In this document: piece after piece, positions 34,764-47,687 of the stretch
Layout: every line of letters starts with the position of its first letter
How positions within the stretch are numbered: the first letter of the stretch is position 1
Assembly (NCBI GenBank): GCA_029948255.1
Contig: JALIZF010001766.1
Span: forward strand, 186,001-250,000
Length of the DNA stretch: 64,000 bases
Origin: Telmatactis stephensoni
Taxonomy: Eukaryota; Cnidaria; Anthozoa; Actiniaria; Isophelliidae
Direction of reading: 5' to 3'
Program-made: the position numbers and the translations under genes
Notes under the pieces: generated by a model
The model's input: only the letters and a program-made list of their open reading frames with translations
What the model was told of the DNA's origin: nothing
Database searches by the model: none

Positions 34764-37227
34764 AGGATGTATTCACCAGACTTGAACAGTATGGTTTAAA
34801 ACTTAAATCTTCGAAATGTTCTTTCTTTCGTGACAGAGTTAAGTATTTGGGTCACGTGATCTCTGCAGCCGGAATAGAAACCGATCCAGACAAAATTGAG
34901 GCTGTCAAAAACTGGCCAATCCCAAAGAATCTGGCAGGTTTGAGAACATTTCTTGGCTTCGCAGGCTACTATAGGAAGTTCGTTCCGAACATTGCTCGAC
35001 TGGTTAGACCATTAAACGATCTGGTAACACACATGCTCAAGTCGGGTAGGAAAAGTGAAAAAGAATGGGAATGGACGGAGGAGTGCCAGAGAGCTTTCGA
35101 ACGTGTTGTAGAGATTTTGTCGTCACCTCTTGTTCTGGGATATCCTGATTTTAAGAAACCATTTGTACTAACACCGATGCAAGTAAGGATGGATTAGGTG
35201 CGACATTGAGCCAGATAGAAGATGGAAAGGAAAAAGTAATTGCCTTTGCCAGTAGAGCATTACGCAAAAGCGAGCAGAACTACTCCGCGCATAAGCTGGA
35301 ATTCCTGTGTTTGAAATGGGCTATAACCGAAAAGTTTCATGATTACTTATATGGTAATACGTTCACAGTCCATACCGATAATAACCCGTTGACCTACGTA
35401 ACGACATCCGCGAAACTTGACGCCACTGGGCACCGTTGGTTAGCGGCATTGGCAACATATAACTTTGACATTGTATACCGCTCAGGAAAAAAGAATATCG
35501 ATGCGGATGCGCTATCAAGAAGACCACACGAAGACACCAGTATTATCTCCAAAGAAGCCATCAAGGCCATTTGTCAGTCTCTGTCCTTGGGCGTTGGAGT
35601 GCCATATGTTGAGAATTTCCTGGTTAATGTCGGGGACGCTATTGAAGATCCTAGCGTATGTCACCAGCCCCAGCTTTCAATACCCCCTTTAGATGAAGAG
35701 GATTTCCATCGAAAGATACAGCATGACAGAGTTCTTGGAAAGGTGAAAACGTACCTCGAGTTAGGAAGGAAACCATCACGGAAGGAAACCATCACGGAAG
35801 GAAACAAGAAATGAGGACAAATAGGTATTGAAAGTACTTAGGTCATGGGACCAACTTTACCTTGACGTGGAAGAACTGGCCCACAAGGCGAACAAGTAGT
35901 TCAGTTGTTGATACCGGAAAGCCTAAAGGAGGAAGCACTGACTGGAATCCATGACAAAGTGGGACATTTTTCTACTGAGCGCACTTTGGATTTGGCCAAA
36001 ACAAGGTTTTATTGGCCGGGAATGGCTAGTGATATTGAAAACTGGGTTAAGACTTGTAAAGCCTGTGTTCTCTGCAAAAGTCCACAGCCACAAAGTGCAG
36101 CGCCTTTGGTTACCATCCAAACAACAGAACCTCTGGAACTCGTATGCATGGACTTTCTTAAGATAGACAAATGCAAGGGGAGCTATGAATATGTCCTGGT
36201 CATCACAGATCACTTCACCAGGTACGCGCAAGCAGTCCCTACCATAAGCCAGACAGCAAAGACCACGGCTAAAGCATTATTTAATACATTCATCGTGCAT
36301 TATGGGTTCCCAGCCCGAATCCACAGTGATCAAGGAAGAAATTTTGAGTCGGATATTATTCGTGAGTTATGTAGAATCGCTAATATCTCCAAAACCAGAA
36401 CCACACCTTATCACCCGATGGGGAATGGTATGACAGAACGATTTAATCACACACTCCTTCAAATGCTAGGAACCCTTGGTGAAGAGCAAAAATCCAAGTG
36501 GAAGGACTTCGTACCACCCCTTGTGCATGCATACAATGCTACCAGGCATAGCCGTTCTATCTTATGTTCGGGCGCCACCCTAGACTGGCTGTGGATGTGT
36601 ACTTTGGCCATGATCCTAATGGATTTCAACCCAAAAAGCAACCTACCTTTATCGAGGATTTGAAGAACCGTCTAGACTACGCGTACAAGCTTGCCCAAGA
36701 TAAAGCCAATGCTTCAGCAAAACGTCAGAAAAGGTCGTATGACCAGCGAAAACCAGCCTCAAGTGCACTAAACCCTGGAGATACAGTTCTAGTAAAAAAC
36801 TTAACTCCACAGGGTAAACTTGACAACTATGTCATGAGGATATCCCAGTATATTGTGTTCAGCGCGAGGATGGAAAAGGACGCAAAAGAACATTACACAG
36901 AAACCTCCTGTTACCGTGTCCCCTTACTGGTTTCCATTTCCAAGAAGAACCGACCAAACTGACCAAACAGACGGAGAGACCTTCACATAGAAGTGAGACT
37001 CAACAGGAAGAACAAAACGATGAAAGATCTGAGGTAAGTGAGTCTGATGATGAAGACCATGAAGACTATCAGGGGAATAGACCCAGACGAAACAGAAGAA
37101 AACCTGCCTGGATGTCAGACTCAAAGTGGGAACTTGACACCAAACGTGCAAGAAATTTCAAAAGAAGATCCAAATGCCACTCGTGATGCTCCCCGGTGGA
37201 AAAGGCGAAAGGAAGGAGAGAGTTGAA
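31698..37227 (+). pseudogene. Ty3/Gypsy pol, broken
   Basis: Order of domains is protease, reverse transcriptase, RNase H, integrase, as in Ty3/Gypsy. Protease: LADTGSQVS. Reverse transcriptase: VLDLKSGYWQIEV and the catalytic YIDD, complete only in the second unit. RNase H: TDASKDG, LEFLCLKWA and HTDNNPL. Integrase: HH-CC zinc finger (GHFSTERT...CKAC..C), then Asp in MDFLK, Asp in HSDQGRNF and Glu in MTERFNH. Frameshifts are seen in the G-run near 31,890 and 33,477 (both units), near 35,170, near 36,560 and near 36,830; stop codons split the region at 35,812. No gag and no 5' LTR precede it. There is no envelope gene. The copy is dead. Confidence 0.85.
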
Positions 37228-37241
37228 AAAAGGGGGAAAAG
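37225..37241 (+). other. Polypurine tract
   Basis: AAAAAAGGGGGAAAAG directly precedes the 3' LTR. This is the expected plus-strand priming site of an LTR retrotransposon. Confidence 0.8.
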
Positions 37242-37497
37242 TGTAGCGGGTTCCCTGTGGTCCCTCTCGGGGCATTGTGGGAGGGAGACTCGCGGTATTT
37301 AAGGAGATGGATCACGTGTGTTGGGGGTTGTTGCGTCTTGGGCAAGCGAGCGGAGACTTTGGTTGTGTGTCTATAGTACTAGAACAGACTCGCGGTACCG
37401 GGACATCTGGAATGCTCATACTAAGTGGAAATATTGTATAGAGCCAGTCCAAAAAAAGAGTATCAAGATATTAAATAAACCTTGACTTCTTGTTACA
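37242..37497 (+). repeat. Gypsy 3' LTR
   Basis: About 256 bp, starting TGTAGCGGGT and ending TTGTTACA (TGTA...TACA). It contains a TATA-like GGTATTTAAGG near 37,293 and AATAAA near 37,473, giving a plausible U3-R-U5 order. No partner LTR lies upstream, so the element is 5'-truncated. Confidence 0.75.
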
Positions 37498-37502
37498 CAA
37501 GT

Positions 37503-40050
37503 AACGCTTTCTCAGAGTTCATCACACTGTATGATACATACCTTGAGTACCTTTGCAAGACCAATGGAAAGTTATCTTGTTTCTGGATGTCATACATCGA
37601 TATCATTGAAATATTGCTTAATTTGGTGAGGGCAACAAGAGAAGGACACTGGCAGCTACTGTCATCTGCTGTCAAGCAAATGATTCCTTGGTGCTTTGCA
37701 TATAATAACCTAAACTATGCCCGATATTTGTCAGCCTATCTGTCTGAGATGTCTCACCTGAAAGAAACCCACCCAGACGTCTTGGAATATCTGCAATCAG
37801 GAGGATTTTCAGTCCAAATTGGCAACCGAAACCCTTTTGGTAGAATACCTACTGATCAAGCATGCGAGGAGACTGTTAATAAGGACACACAGACTGCAGG
37901 AGGCACCAAGGGCTTCAGCCTAAAAGCAGGAGCTGTCAGCAAGTATTATCTGGTTGCTGAATACCGTAGTATTTTTCTGAAGCAGCTGAAGGATATGTTA
38001 CATCTAAATGAGTCCAATTCTGAGCACAATGATCTCCAGAGAGCCAGAATATCAAGAGATGAAGCTGATGTGCAGTCTCTGCTTGCTATGCTAGAAAGCC
38101 AGTGGATAAATCCATTCAACAATGAGCAGCAAGACTTAGTTTGTTTATCAACCGGCAGAGTTGCCACCCCAAAGATACAAGAAGATCTGCTAAATGCAAA
38201 AGCTGTCAGGGAAAAGGCCTATGAGACATTCCGTGTAGAACGACTGGAAATGAATCCTCCAAAGGTCCAGTTTCATGACTCACTGAAAAAGTCAAAGCTA
38301 CAGACATTTTCTGAACTGAACAAGAAGATGAAGGTCAAGAGTAAAACAGCAACAGAGATCATCCTGAAAGCTGACAGAGCTCTATTTGCACAAATGATTA
38401 TAATTGCAGAAAACAGGAAGCTGCAAATGAGAGAAGTGCTTTGTCATCCACTGGGCCCTCTTCCATGGTCGTTATCCACAGCCGATGGTTCATTACGCAA
38501 AATCACTAAGTCGACACTGGCAAAAGAGCTGAGTAATAACGTACCAGCTGCAAACATAATTCCCGAGCCATCTGCGTGCATCATCGATGGTATGGCACTA
38601 GTGCAAAAGCTAAAAGGCGACCACAAGAAGTGTTCAGATGTTGCTGATTGGCTACACGGTATGGTGCTACATGAAGGATCATCCTCTAATAGAATAGATG
38701 TTATCTTCGATGTGTATAGAGAGAATTCCATCAAGAATGCAGAAAGAGAGCAGAGAGGATCCGAATGTGGAAATGAGTTTAAAAAACTCATTAATAATTC
38801 ATAAGGCAAACACAATGAAAATCGCCACCGTGACGAGTGTCTTTATATCTGATAAAGATTCGGCCTAATTTACATCAACTTCAACCTCGATTTTCTCCAA
38901 GATAAATGAAGATATTTTTGATTTTCTTTTAGAGAACAACTCAAATATGTGTTGGAGTTTTTTAAGCCGTATAAAGAACTCGAGACACAAAGTTCAACAG
39001 TGGAGAATGTTCCTCCTAAACCCAAAGAATAAGAAAGCTTTACCAACGTTCATCGCCAAGGAATGGAAGCAGGATTTATACAGAAGCAAGCTGAAGGACA
39101 AGGTGCTTTTTGTAGCCTGCGAGGAAGAATGCCACCAAATTTCATCAGAGAGTGCCAATGCTGTCCAAACTCTCAAATCTACTCAGGAAGAAGCTGACAC
39201 AAGAATCATTCTTCGCCTCCTCCATGCAGCAACATCTGGGTATGAAACCTTGATTGTGGCATCAGAAGACACAGATGTCTTTATACTTTGTCTTTCATTC
39301 AAGCACTTAATTCCATCGTCAGTATTTTTCAAGTGTGGAACGCAGACACGAATAAAGTATGTTAGTATTTCGAGTGTAGCCCAAGCTGTTGGTCACGATG
39401 TTTGCCTAAGTCTCCTTGGTGTGCATGCCTACACAGGTTGCGACACAGTAAGTGCTTTTGCTGGACGGGGGAAGATTTCAGCACTTCGAATTATTAGAGA
39501 ACAAGAATCTTTCCAAGAAGTGTTTAAAGTCTTAGGAATGGAATGGGAGCTCTCAGATGACCTTTTCAAGAAACTCCAGGAGTTCACTTGCCGTCTGTAC
39601 TGTTCCCATCCTGGAACAAGTGACATCAATGAACTCAGATACAGGTTGTTCTGTGCAAAGAAGGGCAACATTGAATCTGTCCAACTACCTCCTTGTGCTG
39701 ATTGCTTGTTTAAGCATGCATGTCGCGCCAACTACCAAGCAGCAATCTGGAAGCGTAGTCTTGAATGATGCCCAGAGATCCCGAGTCCTACCAGATTTGG
39801 CTGGTGTCTGTAAGAGAATAAGCTAGCAATTGATTGGATGAGTGGCCAGCCTGCACCTACTGCCATATTAGAGTTGTTGTCTTGCTCATGTACATGATCA
39901 TGCAAACTTCCAAACTGCAGCTGTCTTTTGAATGGTTTAAAGTGTACTGATATGTGCAAGTTATCAGACTGTGGAAATCGACATGAAGATACAATTGAAG
40001 AGGTTCTCACGGATGACAGTGATCAGGAAGAAGACGGAACTGAAGACTAA
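37503..40050 (+). pseudogene. Unnamed family with FEN1/XPG-like nuclease motifs, decayed
   Basis: The first frame (to 38,804) has the family phrase VNKDTQTAGGTKGFSLKAGAVSK split over conserved text, then IIDGMALV and DVIFDVYRENSIKNAER. The second frame (38,947 on) has QEEADTRIILR, ASEDTDVFIL and YTGCDTVSAFAGRGKISAL. IIDG, DVIFD, E-A-D, DTDV and GCD...G.GK..AL lie in the order of the acidic residues and the helical motif of FEN1/XPG nucleases; the homology is my inference. The frame closes at TGA 39,766-39,768, but the same frame goes on to encode a family-like tail: MSGQPAPTA and a Cys-rich block (CSCT.SCKLPNCSC...CTDMCKLSDC) ending TAA 40,048. Additional in-frame stops are TAA 39,811 and TGA 39,895, the latter at a place where relatives have Arg (CGA to TGA). 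The gap 38,805-38,932 is an intron or lesion. The 5' end abuts the Gypsy LTR. Confidence 0.65.
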
Positions 40051-41611
40051 ATACATATAAGGTCAGAACAACATATTCATGAACATATTCATATTACAAA
40101 CATTTATATCACTGGCAGCACCAACTTTCTTAACTTCAGTTTGCTAATAGTATTTAGCAATATATATTTAACTATATCTCAAGCTAAACATTTTTGTATT
40201 CTTTCCCATGGAAACTAAAATCAACCACACTTGTCTATACGTATTGATTGTAGGCTTTTATAACATTACTACAATGCCAGTATATTGCAGGTTTTTAAAA
40301 TGAAAACAGTTCTAAGTAAAATCTAAAGGCAATATTTGATCAACCAATATTAGACAATTATCTACCATCTTTGTGCAAAATTCATATTGGCGTGCAAGTG
40401 AGGGACATCATTTGAATGTGTTGTAACACCCATACATAAAACCATCTATTCGTTTGTCATCGTCATTACACACCAAAATAGATAATAACTCTGTACAAAA
40501 TATCACTAAAACAGCAAACTTAGACTTTTGTTCGCAATTACTTGTCAATTGACCTGTCATCAAGAGAGCTTGTCGATGAAGAATATATCGGTCTAAACTA
40601 TCGAAACCTTTGTAAAAAGATTATTCAACAAGAGCCAAAGTTCAATGGGATCAAATTGCCTTGACTTCCCACCATTTGTGTGGGAAACGTAACAAGATTT
40701 TGGTTGCCCTTTACTTCAGCTGTCATCGGGCAAGATTATGAGGTGTTACAATCCCCCTGTATCAACAAACGCGCTTCTTGGCTCCAAAACACATTTTTGT
40801 GTTTTTCTCGGAAGTGAATTTACGTTCAATTAGCCGTGTATTTTGAGTTCCCGGTCAAAGGAATTTTAATGGATTCATCTGAAATTTGGCAGAGGTCGTC
40901 TTCGAGAGTTGTTCTTTAAAAGTGTCTCCGATTTTCGATTTTTTGCTCCATTCCAAAGTTATCGTCTGTTTTGTATCGGATAGAGCTATTTTGGCGGTGT
41001 TGTAACTTTAGGAACGTATAACAGAACAACGGGGCAACTAATCAAAAATCACACACTTTTGACAAGTGATATCTCATGATCTCAGAAAGATAGTAAACAT
41101 TGATTTCGGATCAATATTGGTTGATCGGGAACTCCGCGAAGACACCTCGGTGAAAATTTGAATAATTCGCTTTAACATAAAAGGAAAAAATTATTTTACA
41201 ATTATAATAATAGAAATAGTTTCTACATTTATTCAGCTTTCTAAAAATGTATACTTTAATGGGGTTTAGACTAAAAGTTTTGGCGCAATATAGAGTTGAA
41301 CGCACACCGGTCGCTAGGGGTACCCTGATACCTTAAAGCAATGTAGCATAAGTAACTTTGATTTAGACACATAAATATAATATATTTTCATGTTGTCGTG
41401 TCAATATTCTTCGATAACTTCGATGAATCATACCGCACACTTGTCAAACATACATGGTCTTTACGTTAACGTTGTTTTGCTTTCCATATCAAGCTCTAGA
41501 AATTTTACTGAACTACTTGAACAGCTTTTAAAAGTTCACAAATTCATTTGAAGTAAAAAGACCTACCAAAATCGGCTATAATTTAGCTCTGCAAACACAA
41601 CATAAACACGT
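40051..41611. other. Non-coding stretch
   Basis: No gene, large repeat or clear foldback seen. It follows the nuclease-like pseudogene and may include its 3' UTR in the first few hundred bases. Confidence 0.4.
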
Positions 41612-44212
41612 CACAGCATGAAATGCTGTATTTACACTTCTTTACGTAAGTCCTAAAGGTGCGTAAAGATTGATGGATATTTACCGTTATATTTACGGAG
41701 GAGCGTAAAGGTGCGAAAAGATCGTAAAGAAACGTAAAGGTACAGTAAAGGAACGTAAAAATATTGTTGTTATAAAGTTGCCTTAAACAGGTCATAAAGA
41801 TCCGTAAATATTCCGTCGTAAAGCTCACCGTAAAGGTGGGAAAAGACCGTAAAAACACGTAAAGAAACGTAAAGGCACGTAAAAATATAGGTATTGTAAA
41901 GTTGCCTTAAACAAGTCATAAAGATCCGTAAATACTCCGTCGTAAAGTTTGCCGTAAAGGTTCGAGAAGACCGTAAAGACATGTAAAGAAAAGCAAAACT
42001 ATGTAAAATTCTTGGTATGTACACTGCAAAAATTTTATTTTTAGAATGGGTTAGTTTAATTCTTTCTTTGAGTAAAAGTCGGCTATCACCCAATACTGAT
42101 TGAGTAAAAACTTACTATCTACCCAATTTTTTTCTTTGAGTAAAATAAGTCAGCTTTTACTCAATATATTGAGTACAGTCTACTCAAAAACTGGTCAGGA
42201 ATACGTTATCTTCGACTATGATTGCTACAGTAGTCAGGAAATCGTCACGATCAACACGTATTTTTAACAGATACGTTTATTCTGGGCTTTATGCTTTTGC
42301 TAAAGGATTGCTAATATTGTTTACGGTTCTACTTGTTAGGATCCACTCTATTAACTTTGTTAGGATCGACTGTTATAGTCTTCTGTGGTTGAAAAAGCAT
42401 TACATTAGAGTTTAAATATCAAAGCTGCCTTTAGGTCACTTTAGGGCCGCTAAATTTTACAGATGATTATGTCGATTACTTCAAGAACTCAATAACAAAT
42501 CTGGAACGAATCAATTTTAATTAATTATAACACGATCACCGGAAGTATTTACCAAAGCTGACCAATCATGACGCACCATTTGATATTTGAACTCTTGCCG
42601 CTCAATTACAAATTCGTTGATGTTCGTTATGGTTGTTGAACACGCGTGAATTCTATGAAGTTTGTCTCGATAAATATGCCCTCTATTGCCTCAAAGATCT
42701 TCAGCTTGTTGCTCGATTCAATGAAAGATACAAAGAAAAACTTTTACTTAAAAATATTGGCCGAGAAGAAACTGATAGAACAGCTTAAAAGCTAACATTG
42801 TGACTGGGATTTAAGCTTATGTTATGATGCTTGGCGCCATACATTTAACCGATCTCCAATCGATTCTAAAGCTAAAATAACTTTTTGGTAAGTAGCATTT
42901 GTTGAAATTTATATTTTAAAAGTAAGCTATAGTGTTATGACGCGTTGTCAGTCCGTTTCTATGGAAGATTTGACTCGCGCGAGATCGAAATGAGCGAAAT
43001 GAGCAGCTGATTCATATGAGTCGAGAGCGCGTTTATCTTCGTGGTGAATTAGCATCAAAAGAAGTGGATATAATTAAAAGTTTCTTATGTGATTGTTTCG
43101 ATTCTAGGATGCTAAAGACCATTCGAAGGTCTTTGACCGTCTGCGAAGCTTACGGTTTCCCTCTCCAGTTTACAAGCAAGTAAATGACCTAATGTCGCGC
43201 TACGATACCTTAATTCTAGTATAATGGACTGATGAGACTAGATCATGCTGTATTGGATACGTTGAAACAGAGTATTTTATGTATATTTTGATATTCAAAT
43301 ATTTTAAATATATTTAGAGATTTTGAAATGTAATTTCACTAAGAAGGTTACTGTTTTTTGAATAAAATATATTTACTCTTTAAATCGTTTTATATCTATG
43401 ATATGAACAAGCTTCTCAAAATGTAGGATTTGGAGGTCATTACATTTGCTTTAGAGCGCTAACACTAAAACCATGAAACAACCTAGCAAATAGTAGCAAA
43501 GTTCTTTGTTCTCCATAGTTTAATTAGAAGTGCGCGTAAATGTAGCTTTGGGGATTTTTACGATTAAAAATGTACGCGTGAAAGTCGGTTTTCGTATCTT
43601 TACGATGACTACTGTACGCATAAATAGTGATTTTGCGCATCTTTTCCATCACGAATATACCCGTAAATACTGGTTTTTCGCATCTTTTCCATCACGAATA
43701 TACCCGTAAATACTGGTTTTGCGCATCTTTTCCATCACGAATATACCCGTAAAGATTGCTTTTGCGCATCTTTACGATGGCGATTGTACGCGTAAATACT
43801 GGTTTTGCGCATCTTTTCCATCACGAATATACCCGTAAAGATTGCTTTTGCGCATCTTTTCCATCACGAATATACCCGTAAAGATTGCTTTTGCGCATCT
43901 TTACGATGGCGATTGTACGCGTAAATACTGGTTTTGCGCATCTTTTCCATCACGAATATACCCGTAAAGATTGCTTTTGCGCATCTTTACGATGACGATT
44001 ATATGCGTTAAGGTGAGATTTACGGATCTTTTGAGCTCCGTAAATATACCGGTAAATTATGTCTGTACCGGCACCTTTACAATCACCGTGATAGTACCGT
44101 AAATACAATCTTTACGCACTTGTAAATAATGCCGTAAAGAGGCGTAAACTATTTCTTTACGGAACCTTTGTGGATTCTTTACGGACACGTAAATACAGCT
44201 TTTCATGCTGTG
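41612..44212. mobile_element. 2.6-kb non-autonomous element with CACAG ends and CGTAAA arrays
   Basis: Left end CACAGCATGAAATGCTGTATTTAC (24 bases, quoted here by its parts CACAGCATGAAA, TGCTG and TATTTAC); the complement of the right end is the same except A for T at one position. Each end contains a small hairpin, CAGCAT...ATGCTG. Just inside the left end CGTAAA occurs more than fifteen times in about 350 bp; on the right CGTAAA and TTTACG alternate through about 650 bp. The interior (42.0-43.5 kb) holds no convincing ORF, but includes a TGAGTAAAA-rich patch near 42,040-42,195. CAC-starting ends with subterminal arrays fit a deletion derivative of an En/Spm-like transposon. No clean target duplication was found. 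Confidence 0.6.
43570..44000. repeat. ~46-bp tandem array
   Basis: Units built from GCGCATCTTTTCCATCACGA, ATATACCCGTAAA and a TACTGGTTTT or GATTGCTTTT closing segment, with interspersed GCATCTTTACGATGGCGATT variants. It forms the inner part of the right subterminal region of the element ending at 44,212. Confidence 0.75.
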
Positions 44213-45684
44213 CATGCACCGTGTTTACTAAAGAAATGTATTAGCGATTCCGATGTAAACACCCATTTCAAACCACGTGACGCGTTAGCCGATTAGGTCT
44301 ATTAGCTGGAAAACATCGAACATTCACGCGAAATCGCTAAAATACCCTTGTCTATCAAGCCAAATATTTCAAGTACCGTGATCCCCTATTTTTTTGTTAG
44401 TTATGAGATAAGTAACTCAAAACCTACAAAATAACAAATTTTAAGCGATTTCTATCGGTAGGATCTATTACAGAGGAATCACCTCATAGTAAAATGCTTG
44501 TACGAGCCTTATTTTCATTTCGACACATTGCATGGCATGGCATGTCTGCAAATCATTGAGGTTTAAATTTTGAAAATCCGACAAAATTGAGCCGAGTTAT
44601 GGTAAGTTAAAGTGATCCAGATTTCTATAAATTTTCCCGCGTTTGCCCCAATTCAAAATGGCGGACGAAAGCGTGAAGTGGCTTACCGAGTCTGGTGTTG
44701 GTGATATTGAAATATACGTTTTGAGCTTTGAGTTAGAATATACATTACTTGCTTGGTAAAATAACCAAGAATACTATGCCAAATATTCTTCAGAACACTA
44801 GTGAATAAAGATGAGAACAAGAATATTATCGTTTTTTTCGGGCGAGCGAAGAATTTAGGTCAAGACAGTTCTTATTAGTTCAACTTTTATCATTCGTCGT
44901 TAGTTCTCTTGGAGTTCTCATACAATTTAACTTACTTTGGTTTCCTTCCTTTCTCCATGTCTCTCCTAGTTCTTTGGTCCCTCCAACTCCGTTCAAGTCG
45001 TTTGCCAACTGCGCTTAGAAAGGTTCTTGGCACATGGCCTTATATATGTGATTTCAAAGAAAGGTTGAAATTCTTGTGAGAACTATTTGACAGTTTTCGA
45101 GACCTGGCTAGGGACCTAGTAGCTTTGTAGCCAAGCTTGTAAAAGACAAGAAACAAAATGGCGGACAAGTTTCATCGCCATTGGAAGACTATGGATGTTT
45201 TTATTCATCTTTTTCTCTGAAATTCAATTTTTTAACATTTTTTCTTGAGGAAAATATGTTCTACATTGATTCGAGTTTTATTTCAAGTAAAAATATTGAC
45301 AAATAAGGAGAGCCATCAGGAGATAGCAAAGTAGAAGAAGGAACAAGGAGAACAACACACAGATAAGTACACTTGTTTTTTAAAATTGTTTTTTTTACAA
45401 GGGAGACCTTCGTAAAAATCTTCTGAGCATCTCAATTCCTTATATGGCTACTGTATAACATTTTGGCGCGCTTTTAAAAGAGAGTGGGAAAGTTTGTTGT
45501 CTCAGAGAGGCGTTTGTTCAATGGTGTAATGGCCGCCATAACACCTTCAGACTTTCAGTCATTTTTTCATTCAGCCTCCAGTTGAGAAATTTAAAACGTG
45601 TTCTCTTGATTCAAATATTAGTAGTACTGTGCCTGTAGAATGTTTTATTGAACTCCAGCGTTCTACAAGTCGTGAATATTTTAG
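44213..45684 (+). other. Putative promoter and first exon region
   Basis: AAAATGGCGGAC occurs at 44,655 and again at 45,156, a motif often found at animal start codons. From 44,658 an open stretch begins MADESVKWLTESGVGDIE, which could be the first exon of the plus-strand gene whose next exon-like block starts at 45,685. Splice continuity could not be shown, so this is only suggestive. Confidence 0.3.
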
Positions 45685-46100
45685 TTGAAAACTCGCACCG
45701 ATCAACTTCAAAGACAAGTTGCCTCGATAGAGGAAAACAAAAATCTCAGAAAGGCGCTTGATTCCCAACTAAGACCGTTTCAAAATTCAAAAAAATCTAT
45801 CCATGAGCTAGAGAAAGCCAGAAAAACGCATAAAAAAAACGAGGTGAAGGAATGGCTTGCCATAGAATTCAAAAAGCTCCCAAATGGCTGGGTAGCGAAA
45901 GAGGTTTGGATGCAATATAAACGTTTTCTCTATTTAGCTATATACGAACAATCGTTTATTAATATTCAACACTTAAAAATGAAAAGTATTGACAAATTGT
46001 TTTTTTTTTCTTCTTCTTTGCTAGCTAAAGATTCAAATTGAGGAAGAATGTCTAGTGTTTAACTTTTCTGATGGGATGGAGGAGGATGTTTGTGACTTAA

Positions 46101-47687
46101 GGATGGTGCCCCCTAATGGCAGCGCGCACTGTTTCTGCGCATGACGTTTACAAAACACAGGAAGCCCGACCTGAGTTATTGAGAACCAAAATTAGAAAAG
46201 AGCAAGTAAAGAGCAAAGTGCAAGGTAAATGAAAGTTTTTCATATCAGTCAATGAACTAACAACTCATTTCAACTTGAGCGTTTTCTAATAGCTCTTCCA
46301 GCAAAGCGCGTTAGATTTTTGGGAGAAATCACATCTACTTACGAAGTTTGTACCGAAGTACTAAATTTACCAGCAAAAGTTGGCCAGAAATAAATTATAT
46401 AAGTGATTTTCGGATTATTTGCTGCATCTAAAACTTTTACTGGAAGAATAACAACGAGATTCGTGGTGCTTTTAAAAACCAAACACCCTCTGACCGAACA
46501 CTGCCGCTCTTTCTTCGTGTTCCCGGCGTACAATTTTACCTTTTACATGCACTGGAGATCGATTCAGATTTGATTTTACCTTTTGCGCATTGGAGATCGA
46601 TTTAAAGTCCCATCAAGGTTTCCTGGTATGACAGACCGTTTCACTTTACCTTTATGAAAAGGCCTGAAAAATCTTGACACACGAGAAGAACAGCCAAGTT
46701 GCATGGACTCCTAATTTTTAGCTTCACCAAAAAGAGAGAAGAAAAAGCTAAAAAATCAACATGATTATGCAAGAGCTAAGTTAAAATGAAAGTTAAAAAA
46801 TAGTATGATTTTCACAGATTTCTTCATGAAATTGAAAAATATGGCTGTTTGGAAAGTTTTTTTTTCTCACCTGTAAGTCCTGTACCGTTTGCACTTTTCG
46901 ATTCATTTTGAACACAAACTTAGTAACTTAAGTAGACGCGTTTTTTCCTAAAACTCTTAACTTATTTTGTTGAAGGAGCTTCCAGAAGTCTTGCAAGATC
47001 AGAACTATTTGCTATTTCATTGACTGATGTGAAAAACTTTCATTAGACTTGCTCTTTTCTTGCAAAACAAAATAGTTTTTGTGGGGACATGTTGACATTT
47101 TTTCTCGTGACTGACTGTACAAATTTCAATTTTTACCGGGGGAGGGCTAGGGCAAAATTGTCATTTGCAAAATTTTGGCACAGAAACTTGAGATATGAAC
47201 CCCGATAACTTTTCAAAATGCATGGGGACCCCCACTTTTTCTTCTCGATCGTCGAAAACGTTATAAAAATATTGAATTTAATTTGTAAATGGTAATTTTG
47301 AAAATAAAAATGGTTTCTGTTAGGTATTTCGGCAATAATTTGTTACCTTCTCAAAATCACATTTCTATTGCTTGAGGAAAAATCCATTAAAAACACTAAA
47401 TTATCTACATGACAAATAAAATGTTTTATATTTTCTAAAAAGCTCATATATCGATGATTATTTTTAGCCTGCCGTATGTACACTAACTCGAAGCAGTAAA
47501 AAATAATAAACTTTTTTAATGTGCAAATTGACGCTTACGTCATCAGGTATTTAGCGTTAATTATCTCGCTTAGATGCGTGGGTACCCCCAACTTTTTTTC
47601 CAGTTTTGTAATAGTCCATTGGGTGGTTGAAATAACTGACAGGATTTAGAAGAAATAAAAATGGTTTGCCATTAGGGGGCACCATCC
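46101..47687. mobile_element. 1.59-kb TTAA-target DNA transposon, non-autonomous
   Basis: 21-bp perfect terminal inverted repeats (GGATGGTGCCCCCTAATGGC plus A) at 46,101-46,121 and 47,667-47,687, flanked by TTAA at 46,097-46,100 and 47,688-47,691. Removing it with one TTAA restores the host exon in frame (GAC TTA AGT GAC). TTAA duplications are made by piggyBac and Kolobok elements. No transposase ORF is present inside. Confidence 0.85.

Noticed and set aside
37482..37502. Open frame of the nuclease-like gene starting inside the LTR
   Set aside because: The first codons are LTR sequence; conserved family text begins only after 37,503, so the start is a chance extension.
43570..44000. CRISPR-like array of repeats and spacers
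   Set aside because: The spacers are also repeated and the array belongs to the subterminal region of a eukaryotic transposon; no cas genes.
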